Both the position numbers and the translations under genes were made by a program. This document shows, in pieces, positions 8,401-14,792 of a stretch of 64,000 bases of DNA. The stretch covers positions 248,001 to 312,000 of the forward strand of contig NZ_VLLI01000005.1 of the NCBI RefSeq assembly GCF_007830615.1. The letters are read 5' to 3'. Source of the DNA: Mucilaginibacter frigoritolerans. GTDB lineage: Bacteria > Bacteroidota > Bacteroidia > Sphingobacteriales > Sphingobacteriaceae. The notes below the pieces were generated by a model, which made no database searches, had not been told where the DNA came from, and worked only from the letters and a program-made list of their open reading frames with translations. Position 1 is the stretch's first letter; every line of letters starts with the position of its first letter.

Positions 8401-8867
8401 TGGTTTTTTCGCAATTTGTTACTATGCTTGATTTGATCAGAGCAGAACTGAAGAAAAAAGCGATAAGGTTTACCTACTTAACAGGGCAAACCCGTAACCG
8501 GCAGCAAGTGATAGAAGAGTTTCAAAACGATAGTGAAGTAAGGGTTTTCCTCATAAGCTTAAAAGCAGGAGGGACCGGGCTAAACCTTACCGAGGCTGAT
8601 TATGTTTACCTGGTTGACCCCTGGTGGAACCCTGCGGTAGAGAACCAGGCTATTGACCGCTGCCACCGTATAGGACAAGATAAGAATATTGTTGCCGTGC
8701 GGCTTATTTGCCCGGATACCATTGAAGAGAAAATAATGGTTTTACAGGAAACTAAGCATAGTTTGGCTAAAGATATCGTGACAACCGATAATTCGTTTAT
8801 TCAGTCGCTATCCAAAAAGCAGCTGGTGAGGCTTTTTGATAAGGACGCTGAGCAAAGAGTCCTGTAA
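5481..8867 (+). CDS. SWIM zinc-finger SNF2-family DNA-dependent ATPase
   Basis: An 1128-residue Swi2/Snf2 ATPase. An N-terminal SWIM zinc finger is formed by C81-x-C83 and C92-x-H94, followed by a long family-specific region. The helicase core has Walker A ADDMGLGKT (K693), a DESQ box (D784), LTGTPFEN, and a C-terminal lobe with SLKAGGTGLNL and DRCHRIGQ. Bacterial members are thought to translocate on duplex DNA and remodel DNA-bound proteins such as RNA polymerase (RapA-like). The precise role here is unknown. The gene is monocistronic, divergent from the ypdA-like gene and convergent with the SRP RNA. No methylase or nuclease partner is adjacent, which argues against a restriction or DISARM-type system. 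Confidence 0.93.
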   Translation: MSENKTAHHLFVLEGITFQNLTETEISRHTAINFNPDQLDARYVFPSEISINKGSFNNKDVKLTFSDVTLLQEDNRLIVGCECAAAPHKKLCAHQAAVLLAVLKKDDYRVFFDKPLRDIKLRRFAVDYGMEDEAGLDDFFQIENTRNGNTIHARLPSLLAVNKESINALRAVIVPDAEPVINEEQPICIIIREHKYYKYLYIDLYEAQFTKDGNIKNPLKAVAPLDLMWKTNDAEQLKFFAGVHKFQNHLNKTPADADITALKAIVNNPLKYDFYFHDAEVSEKITASSVFPVKVGSITDEPKLAINPKEQFFELSGSISIARRIYELKDLAVRFTYFVWTGDGLYLAANLQQLKVMALLTRKSDNLLVHASKFEELRKQLLSQLEDKVSIDYKHIPAATPKQLEAEGFNKETERIIYLSDFGAHVMIIPVMRYGEVEISIRTKKQIYSADKKGKPFLVARNYTEEDDFTALLVKQHTWFEEQLEDDLYYFYLHKKYFLDEEWFLNVFEEWRTQGITILGFNELEGNKLNPYKVKINIKVLSGINWFNVVVDGRFGRKKAALKQIYRAVKNKTKYVQLDDGTLGILPQQWIEKFTDYFNAGEVAEDDSLQVSKSNFTTIEWLFDNAMLDERVKEEISVYHQKLSGFESVQSITTPKDFNGELRPYQQQGLSWLNFLDDFNFGGCLADDMGLGKTVQVIAFILSQRAKVSHNVNLIVVPTSLIFNWQHEIEKFAPSIRVHTIYGAERIKHTEYFGHYEVVLTSYGTLLADIVFLKNYEFNYIFLDESQQIKNPESQRYKATRLLKSRNKIVLTGTPFENNTFDLYGQLSFACPGLLGSKTYFKQIYSMPIDMFKSSKRATELQQKISPFVLRRTKQDVATDLPEKTEMVLYCEMKPEQRSIYEAYEKEFRDYIAATTGEELKKSPMNVLKGLTRLRQICDSPLLIKGEKMPGHSSAKIDMLMEEIEGKMHRHKILVFSQFVTMLDLIRAELKKKAIRFTYLTGQTRNRQQVIEEFQNDSEVRVFLISLKAGGTGLNLTEADYVYLVDPWWNPAVENQAIDRCHRIGQDKNIVAVRLICPDTIEEKIMVLQETKHSLAKDIVTTDNSFIQSLSKKQLVRLFDKDAEQRVL

Positions 8868-9022
8868 AATCATGCTTATTGTATTAGTAAATCTGAACCG
8901 TTGATAGCTATGGAGAACAGGGTAGAAGCTTGTTTATCCGTTAGGGAAATAGCGTAATTAAAAATCAGGCGCGTGATAGAAGGGGATGTTTTCCGGACAT
9001 GGAAAAAAAAGAAAATAAAAAA

Positions 9023-9119
9023 GGGTAAGCTACTTCTATCGCGCCGCTCAACTCTCTACCCTTGCTGTGTTCCCACCCTGGGGGAGTTCAAGAGGAGCTG
9101 GCCGTAAAAGACTTACCCC
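9023..9119 (-). ncRNA. ffs: Signal recognition particle RNA (small bacterial type)
   Basis: About 97 nt on the minus strand. The ends pair (GGGTAAG at the 5' side with CTTACCC at the 3' side). The tip reads CAGG-GTG-GGAA-CAC-AGCAAGG: a GGAA tetraloop closed by a 3-bp stem, next to an asymmetric AGCA loop, the Ffh-binding core of 4.5S/SRP RNA. A T-rich tail (minus-strand TTTTTTATTTTC, 9009-9022) follows as terminator. The exact 5' end is estimated from the promoter. It acts with Ffh and FtsY in co-translational membrane targeting. Confidence 0.88.
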
Positions 9120-9123
9120 GGCG

Positions 9124-9131
9124 CAAAGATA
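9124..9131 (-). promoter_or_regulatory. Bacteroidota -7 promoter element of the SRP RNA gene
   Basis: TATCTTTG on the minus strand is a perfect TAnnTTTG match, ending 5 nt before the inferred first SRP RNA base. No convincing -33 TTTG is visible. Confidence 0.6.
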
Positions 9132-9161
9132 GAAAAAGGTTTGTTTTTGGTTAATAAATTG

Positions 9162-9788
9162 TTAAAAAAGACTAAATTGCTGAGTGTTAGACTTGTTAAT
9201 GGTTAAAAGAGGCGTTTTTAGCTTCAGGTTGGCAAAATCATCAAAGTTTATATGCTGGTTAAACGGCATTTCCTTGTAAATTTTATAGCTTTTATCGTAA
9301 CCGATGTGTTCACGCCTCAGTATGGTGAGCTGATCGACCTTAAATTCATGCCGCCATTGCTTGTTTTTAAAGTGTGGCCATAGCTTGTTAAAGTTATCCT
9401 TGCTGATTGATCTTGCTATGGTGATGTGCGGCTCGAAGGGTGGCGTATTAAAATACCTGCGCAAAGTTTTAAACCACACTTTAGTTAATGGGGTTGAAAC
9501 CAGTTTGGCATAAATAGAGGCGGTTTCCTGCTGATCGAAATAATCAAAGCCATCAATAGTTAGGGTTATTGGCGGCAGGTTTTGCAAGTCGCGTTCTAGT
9601 TTAGGGATAAGCGGACCTACCCAAACCGGCTTTTTGCGCATCCAGGGTTGAACGGTAATATGGGCCTTAGAGAACAATCCCTCGTACTCACCAATTACGG
9701 CGGCACTGCTGAGCTTTAGTTTTTTTACCTGTTGGCTTACTTCTGCCGGTGGGGCAAGTATAATTAAATAGTTCTGGTAGCCTGTCAT
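9162..9788 (-). CDS. 2'-5' RNA ligase-like 2H phosphoesterase (LigT fold)
   Basis: A 208-residue protein of the 2H phosphoesterase superfamily. Both catalytic motifs are intact, H43-I-T and H121-I-T, spaced as expected. Characterised relatives act on 2',5' or cyclic phosphodiester bonds in RNA or nucleotides; the substrate here is unknown. A diverged paralogue lies at 14793-15353 with a nearly colinear sequence but damaged motifs. A 21-bp palindrome begins 24 bp upstream of the start, and a similar one precedes the paralogue and dinB, suggesting common control. Monocistronic as far as visible. Confidence 0.85.
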   Translation of the reverse strand: MTGYQNYLIILAPPAEVSQQVKKLKLSSAAVIGEYEGLFSKAHITVQPWMRKKPVWVGPLIPKLERDLQNLPPITLTIDGFDYFDQQETASIYAKLVSTPLTKVWFKTLRRYFNTPPFEPHITIARSISKDNFNKLWPHFKNKQWRHEFKVDQLTILRREHIGYDKSYKIYKEMPFNQHINFDDFANLKLKTPLLTINKSNTQQFSLF

Positions 9789-9812
9789 CGCTTTAAAATT
9801 TAATAAAACTAA

Positions 9813-9833
9813 ATTACTAATATTTTTAGTAAT
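9813..9833. promoter_or_regulatory. 21-bp palindromic operator upstream of the 2H phosphoesterase
   Basis: Perfect 8-bp arms ATTACTAA and TTAGTAAT separated by five bases. The dyad starts 24 bp before the start codon ending at 9788, in the expected -33/-7 region. A closely related dyad lies at 15380-15400 between the paralogue and dinB. Confidence 0.55.
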
Positions 9834-9884
9834 TGTAAAATTAATTTGAATTTTTTTAGCAGATAAAATGCTGATAAAGCTGAG

Positions 9885-9919
9885 TGGCCGGCCGGCCGTA
9901 GGGGTGGACAGGCCAGCCA
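9885..9919. repeat. GC-rich hairpin with TGGCCGGCC core
   Basis: TGGCCGGCC (9885-9893) can pair with GGCCAGCCA (9911-9919), 8 of 9 bases, in otherwise AT-rich DNA. The same core occurs in the terminator-like hairpin at 39582-39619. It could be a repeat-family remnant; no T-run follows. Confidence 0.4.
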
Positions 9920-10026
9920 GGAATGGTTACAACCTCACAAAAAAATAATAAAATTATATTTAGTGATTAAAGTCATTTTAATTTAGTGATAATGAGTTAG
10001 TTTTATATGCTGAAACTGGAGGTAAT

Positions 10027-10224
10027 ATGTTAGATGACGAGTTTGCCATAGCATATCTTAAAGCAGTTGAGAAGAAACATAAGGATTACTTTAAATCTTC
10101 AAAACTGGGTATAATGAATTGTGTGGTTATTAAAGGCAAATCACTCGTATCTGTTCATGTTATAAACAAAGACTTACCATTTGAAATCAGGCATGACATC
10201 GAAATGATGTTTTGGGTAGAATGA
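10027..10224 (+). CDS. Small hypothetical protein, 65 residues
   Basis: A short charged protein (MLDDEFAIAYLKAVEKK, ending EMMFWVE) with no signal peptide, membrane segment or motif I recognise. It is kept because GGAGG lies 5 bases before the ATG, an unusually good ribosome binding site for this genome, and because the gene fills the gap between the 2H phosphoesterase and VOC genes without overlap. Upstream are two copies of TTTAGTGAT about 25 bp apart. Function unknown; a chance ORF cannot be excluded. Confidence 0.5.
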   Translation: MLDDEFAIAYLKAVEKKHKDYFKSSKLGIMNCVVIKGKSLVSVHVINKDLPFEIRHDIEMMFWVE

Positions 10225-10247
10225 TTGTGCCACCCTTAATCAAACCC

Positions 10248-10748
10248 TTACTTTGTAGTAACCTTAGTCAGTTTGCTGTATTCGGCGTCGTTGGGTTCCC
10301 ATAGTTCAATCTTGTTGCCTTCGGGGTCCATAATATGTACAAAGCTGCCGTAGCTGGCTTTTTCTACACTATCAACAGGCAGTATTCCAGCGGCTTTAAG
10401 GTTGATGAGCAACTGGCTCAGCTGTTCTACCCGGTAATTGATCATAAACTGCTTGTCTGACGGTTGGAAGTATTTAGTGGTTTCCCTAAACGGAGCCCAA
10501 AGGGTAAAGCCTTTTTTGGTACTATCCAAGCCCTGGTGCCATTCAAAACTGGTACCGCTCTGATCTATTTGCAGACCCAAATTTTTGCCATACCAGGCCT
10601 TTAACGCAGCAGGATCTTTCGCCTTAAAAAATATACCGCCAATGCCCGTTACCCGCGGACCTTTATTAGCAGTATTGGTTAAGCGACTAAAGCCATAGCC
10701 GAGCAAAAAAGCAAGGCTCAACATAATGCCCAGGGTTAGTTTTTTCAT
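10248..10748 (-). CDS. VOC (glyoxalase-fold) protein with N-terminal membrane anchor
   Basis: A 166-residue protein with a hydrophobic N-terminal helix (LTLGIMLSLAFLLGYGF, about residues 4-20), then a single vicinal-oxygen-chelate domain: GIGGIFFKAKDPAALKAWYGKNLGL and the C-terminal strand VHIMDPEGNKIELWEP. The helix may be a signal peptide or anchor, so the domain is probably periplasmic. VOC proteins include glyoxalases, dioxygenases and resistance proteins, and the substrate cannot be told. It is convergent with the 65-residue ORF and stands alone. Confidence 0.8.
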   Translation of the reverse strand: MKKLTLGIMLSLAFLLGYGFSRLTNTANKGPRVTGIGGIFFKAKDPAALKAWYGKNLGLQIDQSGTSFEWHQGLDSTKKGFTLWAPFRETTKYFQPSDKQFMINYRVEQLSQLLINLKAAGILPVDSVEKASYGSFVHIMDPEGNKIELWEPNDAEYSKLTKVTTK

Positions 10749-10870
10749 TGTAATGGTTTTGAGTATTTAAAGATAGGGAATTTGGATGGAGAGATGCAAG
10801 CTGTAAAATGCTGTTGTTTGAAGGGTTGGTAAGGGGCTATAAAGCTCAATAATTTTTTTCGTTTGATATA

Positions 10871-10888
10871 TTACTATATTAGTAGTAA
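10871..10888. promoter_or_regulatory. TTACTA-N6-TAGTAA dyad upstream of the membrane protein gene
   Basis: Perfect 6-bp arms TTACTA and TAGTAA with a 6-bp spacer, 31 bp before the ATG at 10920. It resembles the dyads at 9813 and 15380, but the half-site spacing is one base shorter, so relatedness is uncertain. Confidence 0.3.
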
Positions 10889-10919
10889 ATAATTGAATTT
10901 AAATTAGATATATAAACAT

Positions 10920-11591
10920 ATGGACGAAGTCAGTAAATTCATATTTGGCTCAGGAAATGGATACAATGGATTTGATCGGGTAGCTTTTTGGACGTCTTTA
11001 CTAGGATTAATTGCTTTGTATCAATTGATAGGGCTAAAAAAAGTCTCGAAGGCTGATTTTATTAATCAATTTACAAAAGACTTTTTTAATGCCTCAACGC
11101 AAAATCTAATAATTCTTTTAAACTACAATGCCTTGGACTTTAAAGTAAAAGAAGTAAATCTTGGCAATGATGTTCCCTGTGAACATTTTCCTTATTTTGA
11201 AGTAAATAGAAAATCTGTCAAGCAACTTCCAATTGATGGAAAAAATGCTAAAAAGTACTTGTACAGAGACAATTATAGCGGTTTTGAAATGGACGACTTG
11301 CTTTTGGGCCTTTTTGAGGATATTGGGTGCTTTGAAAAACAGGGTCTAATTGGTATTCAAGCAGTTTATGATACTTTTAGCTGGTATATTGAAACGGCAT
11401 GGAATAGCCCTGCAATTAAGAATTATATAGAATATAGCCAAAATTTAGAAAAAGATGGTGATGATATTTATGAGAATTTTAAATACATCTTCACTAAAAG
11501 CGAATCATTCGGTAAAGCAAAATTAAATGGAGACTGGATTTGGTTTTGGAAATTAAAGTGGTTTGTTTCCAATAAAATTTTGAAAAGATAG
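10920..11591 (+). CDS. Hypothetical protein with one N-terminal membrane segment
   Basis: A 223-residue protein I do not recognise. There is one predicted membrane helix, FWTSLLGLIALYQLIGL, around residues 23-41; the rest is soluble, rich in aromatic and charged residues (DNYSGFEMDDLLLGLFEDIG; WIWFWKLKWF near the end). Base composition is visibly AT-richer than the neighbouring housekeeping genes, as is the convergent Pif1-like gene next to it, suggesting a shared acquired island. The start codon has no strong Shine-Dalgarno sequence. A TTACTA/TAGTAA dyad lies just upstream. Conservation cannot be judged from sequence alone. Confidence 0.6.
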   Translation: MDEVSKFIFGSGNGYNGFDRVAFWTSLLGLIALYQLIGLKKVSKADFINQFTKDFFNASTQNLIILLNYNALDFKVKEVNLGNDVPCEHFPYFEVNRKSVKQLPIDGKNAKKYLYRDNYSGFEMDDLLLGLFEDIGCFEKQGLIGIQAVYDTFSWYIETAWNSPAIKNYIEYSQNLEKDGDDIYENFKYIFTKSESFGKAKLNGDWIWFWKLKWFVSNKILKR

Positions 11592-11639
11592 GTCTAAAGA
11601 AATTGAGTCATAGACCTGTCCTGTGAGATTTACTTCTGA

Positions 11640-13109
11640 CTAATTAATAAAGTACTGTTTCTTTTCCTTTATGAAATTTGCTACTTTAGAATCTAAAATG
11701 ATGTCTTGATACCTAATTTGTGACTTCAATACAATACCCTCTAAGGAGGTACATCTGCTTAAGGCTACATAAGTCTGACCATGAGCAAATGCACCATTAC
11801 CTAAATCAATTATTACGTTATCAAATGTTTGCCCCTGACTTTTGTGTATGGTCATGGCCCAAGCTGGTTTTAAAGGATATTGAGTAAATGAACCGGTTAC
11901 TATGGCTTCTATCTTATTTTCTTCTTTATTGTATTCATATTCAATCACTTCCCATGTGGCCTTTTCAATGGTATATGTGACATTATCTATTTTTATTAAA
12001 ATATTAGAACTTGAAAGATCTTGAATGATACCAAGGCTACCATTCACCCATCTTTTTTGACTGTCATTTTTCAACATCATGATTTGCGCACCTTTTTTTA
12101 AACTAAGATAAGGTTCAGTAGGATAAGAAGCCTTGTCGAATTTACCCGAAATTGTAGCATTGTAAATATATTCTTTTGATTGTAAACTGTTCATCTGATT
12201 TCTATTCACATCATCAGCAATATTATTTGTGGTAGTTAACGTTAAGCTCACATTTTTTGTATCGTTAATATAATAAGGAATATATCTTTTATTGAGTACT
12301 AGTAACTCTAATGCAGATACTTTAGCTTCCCTAATACTGTTCAATATGTCTTTAAAATCGGAATCCTTTTGGCGGAATATCTTTTGTAATTCAATATATT
12401 CCAAGTTTATTTCTCTAAAGACTTTCGCATTGAAAAAATAAATGCCCCCAAAATGCTCTTCAAAATATTGAGTAAGGTCTTTTCCTACAACCACCGGGGG
12501 CAACTGATAAAGATCACCAAAGAAGACCATTTGAACGCCTCCAAATGGGGTATTATTATTCCTATTTATTCTAAGTGCATAATCTATGCCATCCAATAAA
12601 TCAGCTCGCACCATTGAGATTTCATCGATAATGATCATGTTGACTTTATTAAATAAGTCTTGCCTTGCATAATCCTTTGATATGTGTTTCTTTTCTAAAA
12701 GTTGAGGCGCAAATCGAAAAAAGGAATGTATTGTAGATCCTTCTACCTGAATAGCTGCTATACCGGTAGGGGCCAAAACAATTACATTTTTTCGAGTCTT
12801 TTGCCTGAAATAAGTTAGTAATGTGGATTTACCTGTACCAGCCTTACCTGTGATATATGCACACTTGGTGCTATTTTCCATTAAATCAAAAGCTTTATTA
12901 AATTCATCAGTAATGATTAAGCCTTCAGGCAACTTATTTTTGCCAATAAACTTTTTTTTTGATGGTATGCTGTAATTAGTTGGTGCTTTTTTAGTGACCG
13001 GATATATTGTTGGATATTTTGTAATAGCTTTTGTGGTGCTTTTACTTCCAGATTTAGAAAACATATTTGAAATAACTATGATAAAAATAATTAAAAGAAT
13101 TATCCACAT
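11640..13109 (-). CDS. Pif1/RecD-like superfamily 1 helicase with N-terminal membrane anchor
   Basis: A 489-residue SF1B helicase of the Pif1 type. Walker A is GKAGTGKST (residues 88-96), Walker B IIIDEISM (D162-E163), motif III GDLYQLPP (199-205), then an Asn-rich middle and the C-terminal AWAMTIHKSQGQTFD and YVALSRC motifs. Pif1 helicases unwind DNA 5' to 3', including G-quadruplexes and stalled forks. The first 15 residues (MWIILLIIFIIVISN) form a strongly hydrophobic helix followed by a basic, Ser/Thr/Lys-rich linker, implying membrane tethering. If translation instead began at Met16, the anchor would be lost. The gene is AT-rich and convergent with the 10920 gene. Inverted repeats lie upstream. 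Confidence 0.88.
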   Translation of the reverse strand: MWIILLIIFIIVISNMFSKSGSKSTTKAITKYPTIYPVTKKAPTNYSIPSKKKFIGKNKLPEGLIITDEFNKAFDLMENSTKCAYITGKAGTGKSTLLTYFRQKTRKNVIVLAPTGIAAIQVEGSTIHSFFRFAPQLLEKKHISKDYARQDLFNKVNMIIIDEISMVRADLLDGIDYALRINRNNNTPFGGVQMVFFGDLYQLPPVVVGKDLTQYFEEHFGGIYFFNAKVFREINLEYIELQKIFRQKDSDFKDILNSIREAKVSALELLVLNKRYIPYYINDTKNVSLTLTTTNNIADDVNRNQMNSLQSKEYIYNATISGKFDKASYPTEPYLSLKKGAQIMMLKNDSQKRWVNGSLGIIQDLSSSNILIKIDNVTYTIEKATWEVIEYEYNKEENKIEAIVTGSFTQYPLKPAWAMTIHKSQGQTFDNVIIDLGNGAFAHGQTYVALSRCTSLEGIVLKSQIRYQDIILDSKVANFIKEKKQYFIN

Positions 13110-13131
13110 GTTTTAGGTTTAAATAGAAATT

Positions 13132-13189
13132 TAACTAAGTAACATTAAATTAACTATAAAAGTAATGTTAAACATTGTAAATTTAGTTA
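13132..13189. promoter_or_regulatory. Nested inverted repeats upstream of the Pif1-like gene
   Basis: Perfect arms TAACATTA (13140-13147) and TAATGTTA (13163-13170) lie inside outer arms TAACTAA (13132-13138) and TTAGTTA (13183-13189). They fall 23-80 bp upstream of the helicase start, where a repressor might act. AT-richness makes chance dyads likelier. Confidence 0.35.
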
Positions 13190-13206
13190 CATATTTCTTT
13201 ACCCCC

Positions 13207-13290
13207 TCACTCCAAATCCCTCAAACCCCATTCGCGTTCCATTTCCCATTCCAGTAGTTTGGTTTCAATAAATTGGTCGGCTATGTTTTG
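13207..13290 (-). pseudogene. C-terminal gene remnant (27 codons)
   Basis: A minus-strand frame without a start codon reads NIADQFIETKLLEWEMERE, then WGLRDLE and a TGA stop. It is blocked upstream by an in-frame TGA at 13291-13293. Composition (acidic, amphipathic, GC-richer than its surroundings) looks like the tail of a real protein rather than noise. I cannot name the parent. It lies between the AT-rich helicase gene and the bPH-like gene, as expected for a gene truncated when the island arrived. Confidence 0.35.
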
Positions 13291-13364
13291 TCAATAATAG
13301 CTGTTTATGATAAAATCTGTTATTTTTACTGCATAGATCATATTCAGCTATACACCTTATCTAA

Positions 13365-13835
13365 ATGACTGAACCCGTAACTTCAAAATTCGCCAGTTAT
13401 TATTGGTTAAAAGTAACGTTTCTATCCATTTTTGTACCCTTGGCAATAAGCGCCTGCCTGTGGGCTGTTATTGTAAAACATAATAACTATAGCCAGGTGC
13501 AATTAATAGCATTTACGCTATTTCCGGCATGGCTGGTGCTATTATACATTTACCAGGTTGTATTTACATGTGTTAGGATCACCACTGCCCCCGAGGGGCT
13601 GATTTGGCTTAATTTGCTCACCAAAAAGAGGATGGTAATTAATTACTCAGATATTGAACACGTAGATAATCATAAAGTGATTGACAATAATAGGGGTATG
13701 TCGCCTTTTACCACTGCACATAAACTGGTAATTGAACTATCAACCGGAAAATTCCTTAGTTTTAAGGATGACCAGTATGCAAATTACGAAGAGCTTAAAG
13801 AAGCGGTAAGGCGCCGCCGGTTTAATTTGGATTGA
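13365..13835 (+). CDS. Membrane protein with two N-terminal helices and a PH-like domain
   Basis: A 156-residue protein. Two membrane helices (about residues 14-36 and 46-66) are followed by a soluble beta-rich segment (VRITTAPEGLIWLNLLTKKRMVINYSDIEHV) resembling bacterial PH-like domains. The charged tail ends EAVRRRRFNLD. Function unknown. The last 33 bp of the gene, including its stop codon, are repeated 500 bp downstream as a near-perfect direct repeat bounding a small cassette, so this 3' end may be an insertion site. Confidence 0.7.
   Translation: MTEPVTSKFASYYWLKVTFLSIFVPLAISACLWAVIVKHNNYSQVQLIAFTLFPAWLVLLYIYQVVFTCVRITTAPEGLIWLNLLTKKRMVINYSDIEHVDNHKVIDNNRGMSPFTTAHKLVIELSTGKFLSFKDDQYANYEELKEAVRRRRFNLD
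13803..13835 (+). repeat. 33-bp direct repeat, copy 1 (3' end of the PH-like gene)
   Basis: Contains GCCGCCGGTTTAATTTGGAT and the stop codon of the upstream gene. It matches copy 2 at 14303-14335 in 31 of 33 positions, exactly 500 bp apart. Confidence 0.85.
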
Positions 13836-13910
13836 AATCTACTAAAAGCACGTCATGCTGAGTTTGTTTAAGTACCCCAATTGCAAAGTATACACCAAGC
13901 AGGCCGATTG

Positions 13911-14267
13911 CTAATAACTAAACCCTGCACCATCAGGAAGTTTTACAACCAGATCGTTATTTTTCGGACTGCCACTTTCATATCTAACAATTACAGTATC
14001 GCCCACCTGACAACATTTATGGTTGCATTCGCTACAGAAACTGCTTGGCACAAATCCTTTAAAATCATCTCCATACGCTGAAAATGTATAATCTAAGGTG
14101 AGGTTGCCTTTTACTCCCTTATTTATTCCTTGAGATATTCCCTTTGTATAAACAGCATTTTTTTCCCTGTTGTATTTCTTCAAAAAAACAAATGAGAATA
14201 TTATAATAAAAAGGAATATTATAGTCAGGTTACTCCAACCAATTTTTTGTGTTATTTTTTCTATCAT
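13911..14267 (-). CDS. Small membrane-anchored hypothetical protein in a repeat-bounded cassette
   Basis: A 118-residue protein with one N-terminal membrane helix (LTIIFLFIIIFSFVFL, about residues 14-29). Then comes a basic turn KKYNREKN and a beta-rich domain containing C-x2-C-x3-CC (CSECNHKCC) and the ending VGDTVIVRYESGSPKNNDLVVKL. The pattern of anchor, YxFxxxG, then CxVGDxxxVxY resembles small proteins I associate with accessory regions of Bacteroidota; function unknown. It is the only gene between two 33-bp direct repeats and runs opposite to the gene at which the cassette sits. Confidence 0.65.
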   Translation of the reverse strand: MIEKITQKIGWSNLTIIFLFIIIFSFVFLKKYNREKNAVYTKGISQGINKGVKGNLTLDYTFSAYGDDFKGFVPSSFCSECNHKCCQVGDTVIVRYESGSPKNNDLVVKLPDGAGFSY

Positions 14268-14302
14268 TTTTCTATTCTGTTGTTGGTTATAAAATAAATT
14301 GA

Positions 14303-14335
14303 GCGATAAGTCGCCGCCGGTTTAATTTGGATTGA
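14303..14335 (+). repeat. 33-bp direct repeat, copy 2
   Basis: Second copy of the PH-like gene 3' end (two mismatches to 13803-13835). Similarity stops sharply upstream of 14303, so this is not a truncated duplicate of the whole gene. Confidence 0.85.
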
Positions 14336-14350
14336 TGGGAGGAGTCAGTT

Positions 14351-14743
14351 TTAATTATGATTTTTGGCAGCTAATTGCTTTCGCCATTTAGCTAAGGGGA
14401 TAAGCTTATCGTTTATCACATCCCAATAATAAATAGCATAGGTTTTTGAGTCGACCATAAACTTAAAGTGAGGAACCATATTCATTCCGTTATCTTCTGA
14501 TACAGTTAACTGATAATACTTTCCATCTTTGCGTGGCCTGTCTTCAATATAGGTTTGCAAATGCCTTTTGCCTTTGGTGGTTTTAATCATGTAATTATCA
14601 GCCTTAATTACTTCGGGTAAGGATGCAATAAGATCACAGATTTTGTCTTCCTTTTGCGCTACCGATAATTGATGTTTTTGGGCATAATCCCCTTGCGAAA
14701 ACAGGACAGCAAAAAGTAAAAAGGTTAGGGTGATTTTTGTCAT
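14351..14743 (-). CDS. Secreted hypothetical protein
   Basis: A 130-residue protein with a signal peptide (KITLTFLLFAVLFSQGDYAQ, cleavage about residue 21). The mature part is unremarkable: LPEVIKADNYMIKTTKGKR, YYQLTVSEDNG, then FMVDSKTYAIYYWDV and a Lys-rich tail. No cysteine pair or recognised domain is seen beyond a resemblance to small periplasmic beta proteins. It ends just downstream of the second 33-bp repeat and starts about 50 bp from the 2H paralogue. Function unknown; coding is supported by the signal peptide and length. Confidence 0.65.
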   Translation of the reverse strand: MTKITLTFLLFAVLFSQGDYAQKHQLSVAQKEDKICDLIASLPEVIKADNYMIKTTKGKRHLQTYIEDRPRKDGKYYQLTVSEDNGMNMVPHFKFMVDSKTYAIYYWDVINDKLIPLAKWRKQLAAKNHN

Positions 14744-14792
14744 TTAGTGAAGTAAAGCTAATACTTATTGGCAAATTTCAAAACTGCAATCC

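Noticed and set aside
5481-8867. SNF2 ATPase as part of a phage-defence (DISARM-like) system
   Set aside because: No methylase, DUF1998, phospholipase D or other partner gene is adjacent; the SWIM-SNF2 form is a common stand-alone chromosomal gene in Bacteroidota.
11590-11617. AGGTCTA/TAGACCT hairpin between convergent genes as a rho-independent terminator
   Set aside because: 7-bp arms but a 14-nt loop and no T-run; not distinguishable from chance.
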